Source: Chitinophaga pinensis (lineage in GTDB: Bacteria > Bacteroidota > Bacteroidia > Chitinophagales > CAMDFR01). From it: DNA of 64,000 nucleotides. Location: NCBI GenBank assembly GCA_945897725.1, contig CAMDFR010000004.1, positions 62,001 to 126,000 on the forward strand, in the 5' to 3' direction. The translations under genes and the position numbers were made by a program. Below, piece after piece: positions 8,526-17,328 of this stretch. The notes under the pieces were generated by a model. That model made no database searches. It had not been told where the DNA came from and saw only the letters and a program-made list of their open reading frames with translations. The first letter of the stretch is position 1. Each line of letters begins with the position of its first letter.

Positions 8526-9494
8526 TTGAAAAATATACTTTTAGTACTGAGTGCATGTATTGGGATTCCGCTCATTGGGCAGGTTGAGTCAAATTTCTCT
8601 CATTTTATGCTAAAACCTGTGAGTTATAATATCGCCTATGCTGGCGCTTATGAACCAATTGAGGTTGGTGTGCACTACAGAAATCAATGGACCGGATTAA
8701 CGGGAACAACCCTCAGTACAGGATCTCTAGACTTTTCAATGCCTCTTCATAAAATAAATTCAGGGATTGGTTTGAACATGATGTACGATGTTATTGGAGT
8801 ACAGAAGAATCTTTATCTCTCTGCTGGATTTGCTTATCAGCTAAAAATTAAAAAGGCCAAGTTAGGTATGGGAATAGCTGGAGGAATCATTCAATCTACT
8901 TTATACGGCAATCTGCTCAAAGCACCGGAAGGAGATTATAACAATAATTTTGATCATCGAGATCCTATCATTCCTTTAAATAAAGCTTCTGGTATATCTC
9001 CATATTTCTCAGTCGGCTTAATGTTTACTTATCGCAAACTTCAAATTGCTTATTCCGTGACTAATTTACTTGAAGGAAAAACGATTATAGCAAATCCAAC
9101 CAACAGCAAGAATCTAATCTTCACTCGCAATCATTATGCAAGCATTTCTTACAAATTCAAACTGTCGAAATCTCTAGTGTTGGCTCCTAATATACTATTC
9201 AAAACCGATTTCATAGAGCACCAATTAGACCTTAATTTGATGCTTGCCTACAAAGCAAAATTCGATATAGGTCTAGGATATAGAGGCTACAATAAAAAAT
9301 CGAATGAATCCGTTATTGTTTTATTGGGAATGAATCTATGGAAAGAGCTAAAAGTAATGTATAGTTATGATATCTCAACAGGTAAATCCTTTGGCTCTCA
9401 ATATGGATCACACGAACTTTCTTTGGTTTATAAGTTTAACTATAAAGCAAAGCTGATTAGCCCGAAAATTATTTATAATCCAAGGTTTTTATAA
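8526..9494 (+). CDS. SprF/PorP-family type IX secretion outer membrane protein
   Basis: The 322-residue protein has a signal peptide (LLVLSACIGIPLIGQ) and then the hallmark opening of the PorP/SprF family (FSHFMLKPVSYNIAYAGAYE ... YRNQWTGL). The rest is a predicted beta-barrel. It starts at TTG 8526. Family members sit in the outer membrane and assist type IX secretion and surface attachment of cargo. Its position directly upstream of gldKLMN reproduces the porPKLMN order known from Porphyromonas. The 66-base gap after hemD and about 120 bases before gldK suggest that it has its own transcript or is read through from upstream. Confidence 0.88.
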   Translation: MKNILLVLSACIGIPLIGQVESNFSHFMLKPVSYNIAYAGAYEPIEVGVHYRNQWTGLTGTTLSTGSLDFSMPLHKINSGIGLNMMYDVIGVQKNLYLSAGFAYQLKIKKAKLGMGIAGGIIQSTLYGNLLKAPEGDYNNNFDHRDPIIPLNKASGISPYFSVGLMFTYRKLQIAYSVTNLLEGKTIIANPTNSKNLIFTRNHYASISYKFKLSKSLVLAPNILFKTDFIEHQLDLNLMLAYKAKFDIGLGYRGYNKKSNESVIVLLGMNLWKELKVMYSYDISTGKSFGSQYGSHELSLVYKFNYKAKLISPKIIYNPRFL

Positions 9495-9621
9495 TGAATT
9501 ATTGAAAAAAAGAGCAATTTTGCACAATAAAAAGAACGAAATTTTTGTTTTGTATAAAATTAACGTAATTTAGCAGACGAATTTGTAAAGGGTGTTGATA
9601 AAACACCAACAAAAAATGACT

Positions 9622-10899
9622 ATGAAAAAGATAAAAAGCGTGTTTTTTAGTTTGATTATTTTGTCACTAATGTTGACAGGATGTGGAAAAGCTACATGGG
9701 ATTCTTACAAGGGTCAACTACTTGGCGCAAAAGACCGACCAGCATGGGTTCCAGTTCAACCATACGGTATGATTTATGTCCCAACTGGTGTGTTGCATAT
9801 TGGTCCGAATGATCAAGATTTGAATAATGCAATGGTCGCTCGTTCAAAGGAGGTGTCAATCCAAGGATTTTACATGGATGAAACAGAAATCACAAACAAT
9901 GAATATCGCCAATTTGTGAATTACGTGAAAGACTCAATTGCTCATACAATACTCGGTCACTTTGTAGATGCATCTGATGGAAGCGATCTTCAAGCTATCG
10001 ATTGGAGCAAAGAAATCGAATGGTCAGATCCTGAAACTTCTGAGCAGTTAGAAGACATGTATAGTAAGGATGGGATCAAACTTTTAGGAGTTAGAGATAT
10101 GGATATTTCAAAAATAATTTATCATTATCTTTGGTTTGATTGGAAAACAGCTGCGAAATTGGAAAACAGATGGAAAGAAAGGGCTCAGTTTTTTCATGAA
10201 GAAAATATTAGAGTTTACCCAGATACATTAGTTTGGGTTCGAGACTTCACCTATTCTTACAATGAGCCTATGACTCGTAATTACTTTAGTCATCCTTCAT
10301 TTGATGATTATCCTGTGGTAGGTATTAATTGGGATCAAGCGAATGCCTTCAATGACTGGAGAACAAAGTTTTGGTCAGCATACAGAACGCAAATGGGTGA
10401 GCCATTATTGGATATCTTTAGATTGCCTACAGAAAGTGAATGGGAATATGCGGCACGTGGAGGCAAAAAAATTGCCCAGTATCCATGGGGTGGTCCTTAT
10501 GTTAGAAATGCAAAAGGATGTATCTTAGCAAACTTCAAACCGGGTCGTGGTAATTATCCAGAAGATGGTGGTTTCTACACCGTTAGAGCAGATGCTTATT
10601 GGCCGAATGATTATGGCTTGTACAATATGGCAGGTAACGTAGCTGAGTGGACTTCCACGGCATATTATGAAAACGCAACTCAATTTATTTGGGACATGAA
10701 TCCAGATATTCGTTACGATGCAGATGATTCTGAAACAGAAACGCTCAAACGTAAATCTTTAAGAGGTGGTTCATGGAAAGACATCGCACATTATATTCAA
10801 TGTGGAACACGTCACTGGGAATACCAAGATACCTCTAGTTCATACATCGGATTCAGAAGTATCACAACCTACTTGGGTAGAGATCCAAAAGACAAATAA
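9622..10899 (+). CDS. gldK: Gliding motility / type IX secretion lipoprotein GldK (PorK)
   Basis: GldK forms, with GldN, the periplasmic ring of the type IX secretion machine attached to the outer membrane. The frame is open from a GTG at 9592. The lipoprotein signal fits best from the ATG at 9622 (or 9616), giving MKKIKSVFFS and the lipobox LMLTGC. The mature part is an FGE-sulfatase-like fold, with YVPTGVLHIG early, LPTESEWEYAARGG in the middle and MAGNVAEWTS and SLRGGSWKD towards the end. The length (about 425 residues) is normal. It heads a tight gldKLMN cluster. A TAATTTAG box at 9567-9574 could be its -7 element, with one mismatch. Confidence 0.93.
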   Translation: MKKIKSVFFSLIILSLMLTGCGKATWDSYKGQLLGAKDRPAWVPVQPYGMIYVPTGVLHIGPNDQDLNNAMVARSKEVSIQGFYMDETEITNNEYRQFVNYVKDSIAHTILGHFVDASDGSDLQAIDWSKEIEWSDPETSEQLEDMYSKDGIKLLGVRDMDISKIIYHYLWFDWKTAAKLENRWKERAQFFHEENIRVYPDTLVWVRDFTYSYNEPMTRNYFSHPSFDDYPVVGINWDQANAFNDWRTKFWSAYRTQMGEPLLDIFRLPTESEWEYAARGGKKIAQYPWGGPYVRNAKGCILANFKPGRGNYPEDGGFYTVRADAYWPNDYGLYNMAGNVAEWTSTAYYENATQFIWDMNPDIRYDADDSETETLKRKSLRGGSWKDIAHYIQCGTRHWEYQDTSSSYIGFRSITTYLGRDPKDK

Positions 10900-10980
10900 T
10901 AGTTTATAGTCTTCTACTCTTTTCATTTTAGTTCAATTTTTTAATAATATTATTTTAAACAAACCCAAAAAAAAAAAATT

Positions 10981-11790
10981 ATGGCAGGTAAAGGCAATTT
11001 CTTAACATCTTACAAAGGAAAGAAAATATTAGGTTACGCTTATGGATTGGGAGCAGCAGTCGTTATTGCTGGTGCACTATTTAAAATCATGCACTGGCCT
11101 TTTGCTAGTGAGATGCTTATCCTTGGGATGGGTACTGAGGTTTGTATATTCGTGATTTCTGCTTTTGAACCACCCCATATGGATTTGGATTGGTCAAGAG
11201 TATATCCAGAATTAGCGGATGATGTTTTGGTGTCTGGTGCTAAAAAGGCAGATAAAAAAGCAACAACGGTAACAGAACAACTAGATAATATGTTATCTAA
11301 AGCAAAAATTGAGCAAGATTTACTTGACAGATTAGGATTGAACCTAGGTAAATTGAGCGAAAACGTTTCAAAAATGGGTGAAGTAACTGATGCAGCTGGT
11401 GCAACAGCAGAATATTCAACAAAAGCAAAAGAAGCAGCAACTGCATTATCTCAAATGAAAGATGCCTACACACAAGCAGCAACTTCTGTGAAAGGATTAG
11501 CAGATGCAACTTCAGGAATGGGTGAGTTTCAAACTCAAATTTCTCAGGTATCTAAAAATTTAGGTGCATTGAACAGTATTTATGAAATAGAATTGAAAGA
11601 ATCTAACAATCACGTACAGGTTATGAAAGATTTCTATGGTACTATGGCTTCAGCTACAGGCGAATTAGCAGCTACAAAAGAAGATGCTGTTAAGTACAAA
11701 GACCATATGGTTACATTGAATAAAAACCTTACTGCCTTAAATTCAGTATATGGTGGTATGTTGAATGCAATGAGACCTGCAAATTCATAA
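10981..11790 (+). CDS. gldL: Gliding motility / type IX secretion motor protein GldL (PorL)
   Basis: GldL is the inner membrane stator-like protein that, with GldM, turns proton flow into work for the type IX system. Two membrane helices are visible near the N terminus: residues 16-36, and 44-61 containing MGTEVCIFVISAF. Conserved charged residues Lys35, His38 and Glu53 lie in or near them. A long cytoplasmic part rich in Ala/Ser/Lys follows and is probably coiled coil. The 269-residue length is slightly above the usual 215-250. The start ATG is preceded by an A-rich leader, as is usual in the phylum. Confidence 0.95.
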   Translation: MAGKGNFLTSYKGKKILGYAYGLGAAVVIAGALFKIMHWPFASEMLILGMGTEVCIFVISAFEPPHMDLDWSRVYPELADDVLVSGAKKADKKATTVTEQLDNMLSKAKIEQDLLDRLGLNLGKLSENVSKMGEVTDAAGATAEYSTKAKEAATALSQMKDAYTQAATSVKGLADATSGMGEFQTQISQVSKNLGALNSIYEIELKESNNHVQVMKDFYGTMASATGELAATKEDAVKYKDHMVTLNKNLTALNSVYGGMLNAMRPANS

Positions 11791-11839
11791 TTTATATTGA
11801 AAACAATCTATTTAATAACCCAATACAATAATATATAAT

Positions 11840-13453
11840 ATGGCAGGTGGTAATGCAAGTCCTAGACAGAAGATGATTAACATGATGTATTTGGTGTTGA
11901 CCGCCTTATTGGCGATGAACGTATCCAAAGAAATATTGAATGCCTTTGTAACTGTAAATCACAGTATAGAGCATTCGAATCAGGTAATTTCTGATAAAAA
12001 TAATGGTATTTACAAAGATTTTGATAATGCGATTAAAGACCCGAGTACAGCAGCAAAAGCAGCTATTTGGAAAAAAAGAGCAGACAAGATTAAGAAACTA
12101 TCAGAAGACTTAAATGTATTTTTAGAAGCTAAAAAAGGAGAATTAAAAAAGGCATCTGATCTTAAAATGGTAGACGGCGAAGAAACGTTTAGTGTTGATA
12201 ATTTGGAAGCTGCTACTCATTTGTTTATTGGTAGTGATGATAAGTGTACCAATGGTGCGGAAATTTATGACAAAATGCTTAAGTTCAAAGCAGACATGTT
12301 AGCAGTATTGAATCCAAATGATCCTGAGTTTAGTGATAATCCAACGATGAAAGCACAAATTCAAAAGGATGTTGAGAATTTCAAAAAATCTTTGCCTATT
12401 GATATGTCCATTAAATCATCCAAAGAGTCAGGTAAGGTTTTTGAGCAAAATGGTAAAGGTTGGACCGAAGCTAACTTTCATATGACTCCTACTATCGCTG
12501 CATTAACTATTATGAGTAAACTACAAAGTGATGTGAAAAGCTCTGAGGCTCAAATGGTAGATTATTGTAAGTCGCAAATTGGACAGGTAAAATTAGTTTT
12601 TGACCAATTCCAAGCGATTGCTTCTGCTAATACGAACTATTGTATGCCAGGTGATCCGATTGAAGTGGTAGCAGGTGTTGGTGCCTTTAGTGCTTCAGCA
12701 CAACCTACCGTAACCATTGGTGGTGGTGTGGTGCCACTAGGTCCAGATGGTTCCGCGTTGTACAAGACAACGGCAAATGGCGCAGGAGAACATACAATTC
12801 CTGTGGTTATTAGCTTTAAAAAACCAGACGGTACTCCTGCTTCTGTAACCAAAGAAATTAAATATACAGTGGGTACACCTTCAGGGGCTGCAGTGATGTT
12901 CGATAAAATGAATGTTTTATACATCGGTGTTGAAAATCCATTGTCTGTTTCTTCTGGATCAGGTGATGAAAAAACCTCTGTGAATTTAAGTACAGGTGGT
13001 TCTATCAGTAAAAAAGGAGGCGGAAAATATGTTGCTAATGTAACTACCCCAACCAATGATGCTAAAATTACAGTGTCGGTTTCAGGTGGTAAATCTTTGC
13101 AATTCCCCGTACGTATCAAAAGAATTCCAGATCCAGTTCCTACTCTAAGTGGAAAAATCAAAGGAGGGAAAATTAATAAAGCAACTTTACAAGCTCAAGG
13201 TGGTTTGGTTGCAGTGTTAGAAAATTTTGACTTTGATGCTCGATTTACCATTACAGGATATACTTTCATGCTTGCTCAAAAAGGAGGTGATGTGAGTCCA
13301 AAAAATGTTGATGGACCCATTATGAATGAAAGTGTAAAGTCAGTTATTGGAAGAGCTAAACCAGGTGATATCGTAATTTTTGACAACATCAAAGCAAAAG
13401 GACCAGATGGTACAAGCAGAAACTTGCCATCGCTAACGTTTACAATTATTTAA
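11840..13453 (+). CDS. gldM: Gliding motility / type IX secretion protein GldM (PorM)
   Basis: GldM spans from the inner membrane through the periplasm and contacts the GldKN ring. The single N-terminal membrane helix is MMYLVLTALLAMNVSKEIL, which is strongly conserved. The large periplasmic part has a helical first domain (residues about 35-230) and then beta-rich Ig-like domains (GDPIEVVAGVGAF and onward). The 537-residue length is normal. It lies 49 bases after gldL and 11 bases before gldN, consistent with one operon. Confidence 0.95.
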   Translation: MAGGNASPRQKMINMMYLVLTALLAMNVSKEILNAFVTVNHSIEHSNQVISDKNNGIYKDFDNAIKDPSTAAKAAIWKKRADKIKKLSEDLNVFLEAKKGELKKASDLKMVDGEETFSVDNLEAATHLFIGSDDKCTNGAEIYDKMLKFKADMLAVLNPNDPEFSDNPTMKAQIQKDVENFKKSLPIDMSIKSSKESGKVFEQNGKGWTEANFHMTPTIAALTIMSKLQSDVKSSEAQMVDYCKSQIGQVKLVFDQFQAIASANTNYCMPGDPIEVVAGVGAFSASAQPTVTIGGGVVPLGPDGSALYKTTANGAGEHTIPVVISFKKPDGTPASVTKEIKYTVGTPSGAAVMFDKMNVLYIGVENPLSVSSGSGDEKTSVNLSTGGSISKKGGGKYVANVTTPTNDAKITVSVSGGKSLQFPVRIKRIPDPVPTLSGKIKGGKINKATLQAQGGLVAVLENFDFDARFTITGYTFMLAQKGGDVSPKNVDGPIMNESVKSVIGRAKPGDIVIFDNIKAKGPDGTSRNLPSLTFTII

Positions 13454-13464
13454 TTTATAGTATC

Positions 13465-14319
13465 ATGAACATTCAAAAATCAATTTTCAGTGCAGTATTA
13501 GGAATGGGTATTGTATGTAGCTATGCTCAGACTTTCGGACAAGATGTCCTTGATGGGGTGTACGAAAAAAAGATGGTTAAAGAAAAGGAGTATATTCCAT
13601 ACGATCATATTCGAGAAGCAGACGTTTTTTGGTCTAAAAGAATTTTTAGAGAAATCGATGTCAACGAAAAGATGAATTTGGTTTTTAAATTTCCTAAGCA
13701 ACCATTAATTGCAATATTTCACTCTGCTGCTATGGAAGGAGAATTGACAGTTTATGATCCAGATGCTATTGAAGAAGGTGTAGACTCTAAGTTCGGATAT
13801 GACTTTATCAAGCCGATGGCTGTTGATGATGTCAAAAAAATTGGGGCTCGTGTAGATACAACCACTCAAATTGATCCGATTTCTTTGGAAGAAAAAACGG
13901 TATACATCAATCAAAAGCTCGAATGGAGAGATATCGTTCGTTTTCGTTTAAAAGAAGACTGGTTTTTTGATGAGAATACTTCGACATTTCAGGTAAGAAT
14001 TTTAGGAATCGCACCGGTGAGAGAAGTAAAATCTAGTGAAGGGGTCTTTGTAGGTTACTCCCCAATGTATTGGATATACTATCCAGATTTGAGACCAATC
14101 CTCTCTAAATACGAGGTGTATAATCCTAAAAATGATGCTATTAGACTGAGTTGGGAAGATGTATTTGAAGGCAGATTGTTTACAAGTTTCATTACCAAGG
14201 AGTCAAATGTTCATGATCGTTTCATCGGAAGTTATGCAACAGGAATTGATAATCTATTAGAGAGTGATCGAATCAAACAAGAGATGTTTGAGTTTGAACA
14301 CGATTTATGGACCTATTAA
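13465..14319 (+). CDS. gldN: Gliding motility / type IX secretion protein GldN (PorN)
   Basis: This 284-residue exported protein (signal SAVLGMGIVCSYAQT) partners GldK in the periplasmic ring. Family marks include the early VLDGVYEKKMVKEKE-YIPYDHIREADVFWSKRI segment and the YWIYYPDLRPILSKYEV segment. It is the last gene of the gldKLMN cluster. A strong intrinsic terminator follows 30 bases after its stop, so the transcript ends here. Confidence 0.94.
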   Translation: MNIQKSIFSAVLGMGIVCSYAQTFGQDVLDGVYEKKMVKEKEYIPYDHIREADVFWSKRIFREIDVNEKMNLVFKFPKQPLIAIFHSAAMEGELTVYDPDAIEEGVDSKFGYDFIKPMAVDDVKKIGARVDTTTQIDPISLEEKTVYINQKLEWRDIVRFRLKEDWFFDENTSTFQVRILGIAPVREVKSSEGVFVGYSPMYWIYYPDLRPILSKYEVYNPKNDAIRLSWEDVFEGRLFTSFITKESNVHDRFIGSYATGIDNLLESDRIKQEMFEFEHDLWTY

Positions 14320-14348
14320 TTTTTCTGATACAAAAAGAAAATTAAAAA

Positions 14349-14376
14349 GACTTCGAGTAATCGAAGTCTTTTTTTT
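14349..14376 (+). terminator. Rho-independent terminator after gldN
   Basis: GACTTCGA and TCGAAGTC pair perfectly over 8 bp around a GTAA loop and are followed by a run of eight or more T. It closes the T9SS operon. Confidence 0.9.
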
Positions 14377-14539
14377 GGTTAGAATAATAATATCCTTGCT
14401 AAAAAGAGTGTCCGTTTTTAACTTTTTTTCATCAATACAATGTTTTCCGCATAGATGCTTTGATACATCACCATGTTTCTATGTAACATTTTCAGTTAAT
14501 CATTATTGGTAGTAACTATAAATATCTTAGTTAACTAGA

Positions 14540-14653
14540 AGCTGCACCAGGGATTGAAACGGTGGCTCCATGAAATGTATTGGACGATTGCGAGGCTTCA
14601 TGGACCACAAGTGTAAAGCCCGCTTGGGTGCCCCAAAAAAATGGTGCATGGCT
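14540..14653. ncRNA. Structured non-coding element (candidate RNA or REP-like repeat)
   Basis: This 114-bp element between gldN and the mlaE-like gene has nested complementarity. An outer stem joins TGCACCA (14543-14549) to TGGTGCA (14642-14648), extended by AGC/GCT. An inner stem joins GTGG-C-TCCATGAA (14562-14574) to TTCATGGA-CCAC (14597-14608), 12 bp with one bulge. A small CCC-GCTT-GGG hairpin sits at 14619-14628. It has no coding potential and its base composition is richer in GC than its surroundings. The blocks GATTGAAACGG and AAAGCCCG resemble intergenic elements I recall from flavobacterial genomes, such as the flavo-1 type, but I could not check this. The strand is unknown. Confidence 0.5.
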
Positions 14654-14750
14654 AATTTAACCTTTGTAAAGTGTAATTATAATCAGTGTTTTCTCAGTTG
14701 GCTGACGACTAGATATTCAAAAATTAAATGAGAATCCTTTACTATTTTTC

Positions 14751-14758
14751 TATCTTTG
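14751..14758 (+). promoter_or_regulatory. Bacteroidete -7 element (TATCTTTG) before the mlaE-like gene
   Basis: An exact TAnnTTTG match 18 bases before the ATG at 14776. It lies downstream of the longer in-frame start at 14728, which it therefore makes unlikely. Confidence 0.65.
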
Positions 14759-14775
14759 CTCACCAATTTTTCAAT

Positions 14776-15519
14776 ATGAGGTTATTTAGTGAGATAGGCC
14801 GATTTGTTCTGATGATTCTTAGCTTGTTTACCAAGCCAGAAAGGTTCAGTATGTATTGGAAAGAGACGATGCGTCAAATGGTCAATATTGGAATTGGGTC
14901 ATTAATTATTGTTGGTATCGTTTCTACATTTGTCGGCGGAGTTACAGCCGTTCAATTCTCCAATCAAATAATGGGTTTGGAATTGATTCCTATGTGGTGG
15001 TTAGGATATATAGTGAGAGATTCAATGATTTTAGAGTTAGCACCAACGATAACAGGATTATTACTTGCTGGGAAAATTGGTTCTAATATTTCTTCGGAGT
15101 TAGGTTCAATGCGTATTTCAGAGCAAATTGATGCACTAGAAATCATGGGTGTGAATACACCCGCCTATCTAATCGGTCCTAAGATTATTGCAGGTATTTT
15201 TGTAATGCCGATTTTGGTTACTATAGCGGTGGCCTTAGGAATTTTTGGAGGAGGAATGGCTGGCGTCTTAGGTCATTATTACTCTGCACAAGAGTATATT
15301 CGTGGCAATCAAGATATGTTTGTACCGAGATTTGCTTATATCATGTTGTTTAAAGCCTCTGTATTTGGCTTCATCATCAGTTCAGTGTCTGCCTACTATG
15401 GATACAATGTAAAGGGAGGAGCTTTAGCTATTGGGGAGGCTAGTACCAAGTCAGTAGTTAATAGTTGTATACTTATCATTATTGCTAATTTTATCATAGC
15501 CTCTTTACTATTATCATGA
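14776..15519 (+). CDS. MlaE-family lipid ABC transporter permease
   Basis: The frame is open from an ATG at 14728, but a promoter element at 14751-14758 places the likely start at 14776 (247 residues). Five or six membrane helices are visible, including GSLIIVGIVSTFVGGVTAV. The MlaE signature region (LAPTITGLLLAGKIGSNISSELG ... MRISEQIDALEIMG) is present. MlaE-type permeases work with an MlaF ATPase and an MCE-domain binding protein in moving phospholipid between the membranes. The ATPase gene overlaps the stop by 4 bases. No MCE gene is present in the window. Confidence 0.9.
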   Translation: MRLFSEIGRFVLMILSLFTKPERFSMYWKETMRQMVNIGIGSLIIVGIVSTFVGGVTAVQFSNQIMGLELIPMWWLGYIVRDSMILELAPTITGLLLAGKIGSNISSELGSMRISEQIDALEIMGVNTPAYLIGPKIIAGIFVMPILVTIAVALGIFGGGMAGVLGHYYSAQEYIRGNQDMFVPRFAYIMLFKASVFGFIISSVSAYYGYNVKGGALAIGEASTKSVVNSCILIIIANFIIASLLLS

Positions 15520-16280
15520 TCGAAATAATTGATGTAAAAAAATCGTTTGGGCAACAGGAAGTTCTGAAAGGTATTTCCACGATTTTCGAATCAGGGCAGT
15601 GTAATTTAATCATTGGTCGTTCGGGCTCTGGTAAAACAGTCTTTCTCAAATGTATTGTTGGATTGTATGCGCCGGATAGTGGAAGTATTGGTTTTGATGG
15701 TAGAGATGTGATTGGTATGGATAGAAAAGATAGGCAAAATTTACGTAAGGAAATAGGCATGTTGTTTCAAGGAAATGCCTTGTTTGATAGTATGACAGTT
15801 TTTGAAAATGTACAATTTCCACTTGATATGCTAAGTCATATGTCTTTGGAAGAAAAGAGAGAGAGAGTTGCTTTTTGTTTGAAGCGTGTAAATTTGACAG
15901 GAGCGGAGAAAAAATATCCAGGCGAGATCAGTGGTGGCATGATGAAACGCGTTGGTATTGCACGAGCGATAGTGATGAATCCGAAATATCTTTTTTGTGA
16001 TGAACCGAATAGTGGATTAGACCCAAAGACAGCTATTTTGATTGATGATTTGATAAAGGAAATAACGATTGAGTATAATATGACCACCATAGTAAATACG
16101 CATGATATGAATAGCGTGATGGGTATAGGCGATAAGGTAGTATATTTGAGTAATGGTTTAAAAAGTTGGGAAGGAAGTAAGAATGAAATCATGCACACCG
16201 AAAATGAAGACTTGTATGACTTTATTTTTGCAAGCGATTTTTTAAAAGGCCTACAAAAGGCGGCCACAGGAAGGAAATAA
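15516..16280 (+). CDS. MlaF-like ABC transporter ATP-binding protein
   Basis: The 254-residue ATPase has Walker A GRSGSGKT (residues 34-41), the signature ISGGMMKR and Walker B LFCDEPNSGLDP. The ISGGMMKR form, rather than LSGGQ, is typical of MlaF/Mkl-type ATPases. It overlaps the permease by ATGA, so the two are translationally coupled and form one importer/exporter of lipids. It lies 37 bases upstream of sucD, which is probably transcribed partly by readthrough. Confidence 0.92.
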   Translation: MIEIIDVKKSFGQQEVLKGISTIFESGQCNLIIGRSGSGKTVFLKCIVGLYAPDSGSIGFDGRDVIGMDRKDRQNLRKEIGMLFQGNALFDSMTVFENVQFPLDMLSHMSLEEKRERVAFCLKRVNLTGAEKKYPGEISGGMMKRVGIARAIVMNPKYLFCDEPNSGLDPKTAILIDDLIKEITIEYNMTTIVNTHDMNSVMGIGDKVVYLSNGLKSWEGSKNEIMHTENEDLYDFIFASDFLKGLQKAATGRK

Positions 16281-16317
16281 AATTTAATTATATAAACAAT
16301 AAAATTTAGTATTTAAT

Positions 16318-17190
16318 ATGTCAGTTTTAGTAAATAAAAATTCGAAAATAATTGTACAAGGATTTACAGGTAAAGAAGGAACCTTTCATGCCACTCAAAT
16401 GATCGAATATGGTACCAATGTAGTGGGCGGTGTAACTCCAGGAAAAGGTGGAGAAATGCATTTAGATAGACCAATTTTTAATACAGTAGCAGATGCTGTA
16501 TCGAAAGCAGGGGCTGATGTTTCGATTATTTTTGTACCGCCACCATTTGCTGCAGATGCTATTATGGAAGCTGCAGATGCGGGCATCTCTGTGATTATTT
16601 GTATTACAGAAGGTATTCCAGTACAGGATATGGTGAAAGTAAGAAATTATTTAAATGGAAAAAACAGCCGCCTTATTGGGCCTAATTGCCCTGGGGTGAT
16701 TACTGCAGGTGAAGCAAAGGTAGGAATTATGCCGGGCTTTGTTTTTAAGCCAGGTAAAATTGGTATTGTATCTAAGTCGGGTACTTTGACTTATGAGGCA
16801 GCTGACCAAGTTGTAAAAGCAGGCTTAGGCGTATCCACTGCGATTGGTATTGGTGGCGACCCAATTATTGGAACAACCACTAAAGAGGCTGTGGAGCTAT
16901 TGATGAATGATCCAGAGACAGAAGGCATTGTTATGATTGGCGAAATAGGTGGTACTTTAGAAGCTGAAGCTGCACGATGGGTGAAAGATAACATGAAGAA
17001 GCCTGTTGTGGGCTTTATTGCCGGTCAAACAGCTCCAGTTGGTCGTACCATGGGACACGCAGGGGCAATAGTTGGCGGTAAAGATGATACTGCTGCTGCA
17101 AAAATGGAGATTATGCGCGAATGTGGCATTCATGTGGTGGATAGTCCAGCAGAAATAGGAGAAACCATGGCAAGAGTCTTACGTAAGTAA
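16318..17190 (+). CDS. sucD: Succinate--CoA ligase (ADP/GDP-forming) subunit alpha
   Basis: This subunit of the TCA-cycle enzyme makes ATP or GTP from succinyl-CoA. The phosphorylated histidine is His247 in [13 protein letters not shown]. The N-terminal CoA-binding Rossmann part contains [12 protein letters not shown] and GGVTPGKGG, and SKSGTLTYE is in the middle. The 290-residue length is standard. The beta subunit gene sucC is not in the window. An intrinsic terminator follows. Confidence 0.97.
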   Translation: MSVLVNKNSKIIVQGFTGKEGTFHATQMIEYGTNVVGGVTPGKGGEMHLDRPIFNTVADAVSKAGADVSIIFVPPPFAADAIMEAADAGISVIICITEGIPVQDMVKVRNYLNGKNSRLIGPNCPGVITAGEAKVGIMPGFVFKPGKIGIVSKSGTLTYEAADQVVKAGLGVSTAIGIGGDPIIGTTTKEAVELLMNDPETEGIVMIGEIGGTLEAEAARWVKDNMKKPVVGFIAGQTAPVGRTMGHAGAIVGGKDDTAAAKMEIMRECGIHVVDSPAEIGETMARVLRK

Positions 17191-17232
17191 TCGCTTTGAG
17201 CTATTGAGAAGCCAACTTAATAAAAAATTGAT

Positions 17233-17262
17233 AAAGTCCTACTCATGTAGGACTTTATTTTT
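17233..17262 (+). terminator. Rho-independent terminator after sucD
   Basis: AAAGTCCTAC and GTAGGACTTT pair over 10 bp with a TCAT loop and are followed by ATTTTTAT. This ends the mlaEF-like/sucD transcript. Confidence 0.88.
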
Positions 17263-17301
17263 ATAAGCCTTCTACATAGGAATAATTCAATTTTTTATGT
17301 T

Positions 17302-17309
17302 TAATTTTG
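17302..17309 (+). promoter_or_regulatory. Bacteroidete -7 element (TAATTTTG) before fabG
   Basis: An exact TAnnTTTG match, 20 bases before the ATG at 17329 and just after the sucD terminator. Confidence 0.6.
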
Positions 17310-17328
17310 AAAATAAATAAGCACCTTA

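Noticed and set aside
12637-13161. 174-residue minus-strand frame inside gldM
   Set aside because: Lies wholly opposite a well-recognised gene; proline- and threonine-rich shadow translation.
14264-14512. 82-residue plus-strand frame running through the end of gldN and its terminator
   Set aside because: It spans the terminator stem and has no protein-like character.
14540-14653. tRNA gene in the gldN-mlaE gap
   Set aside because: No cloverleaf with a TΨC arm (GGTTCGA) or acceptor stem could be drawn; the stems found do not fit a tRNA.
15836-16267. 143-residue minus-strand frame opposite the MlaF-like gene
   Set aside because: Complete overlap with a gene carrying all ATPase motifs.
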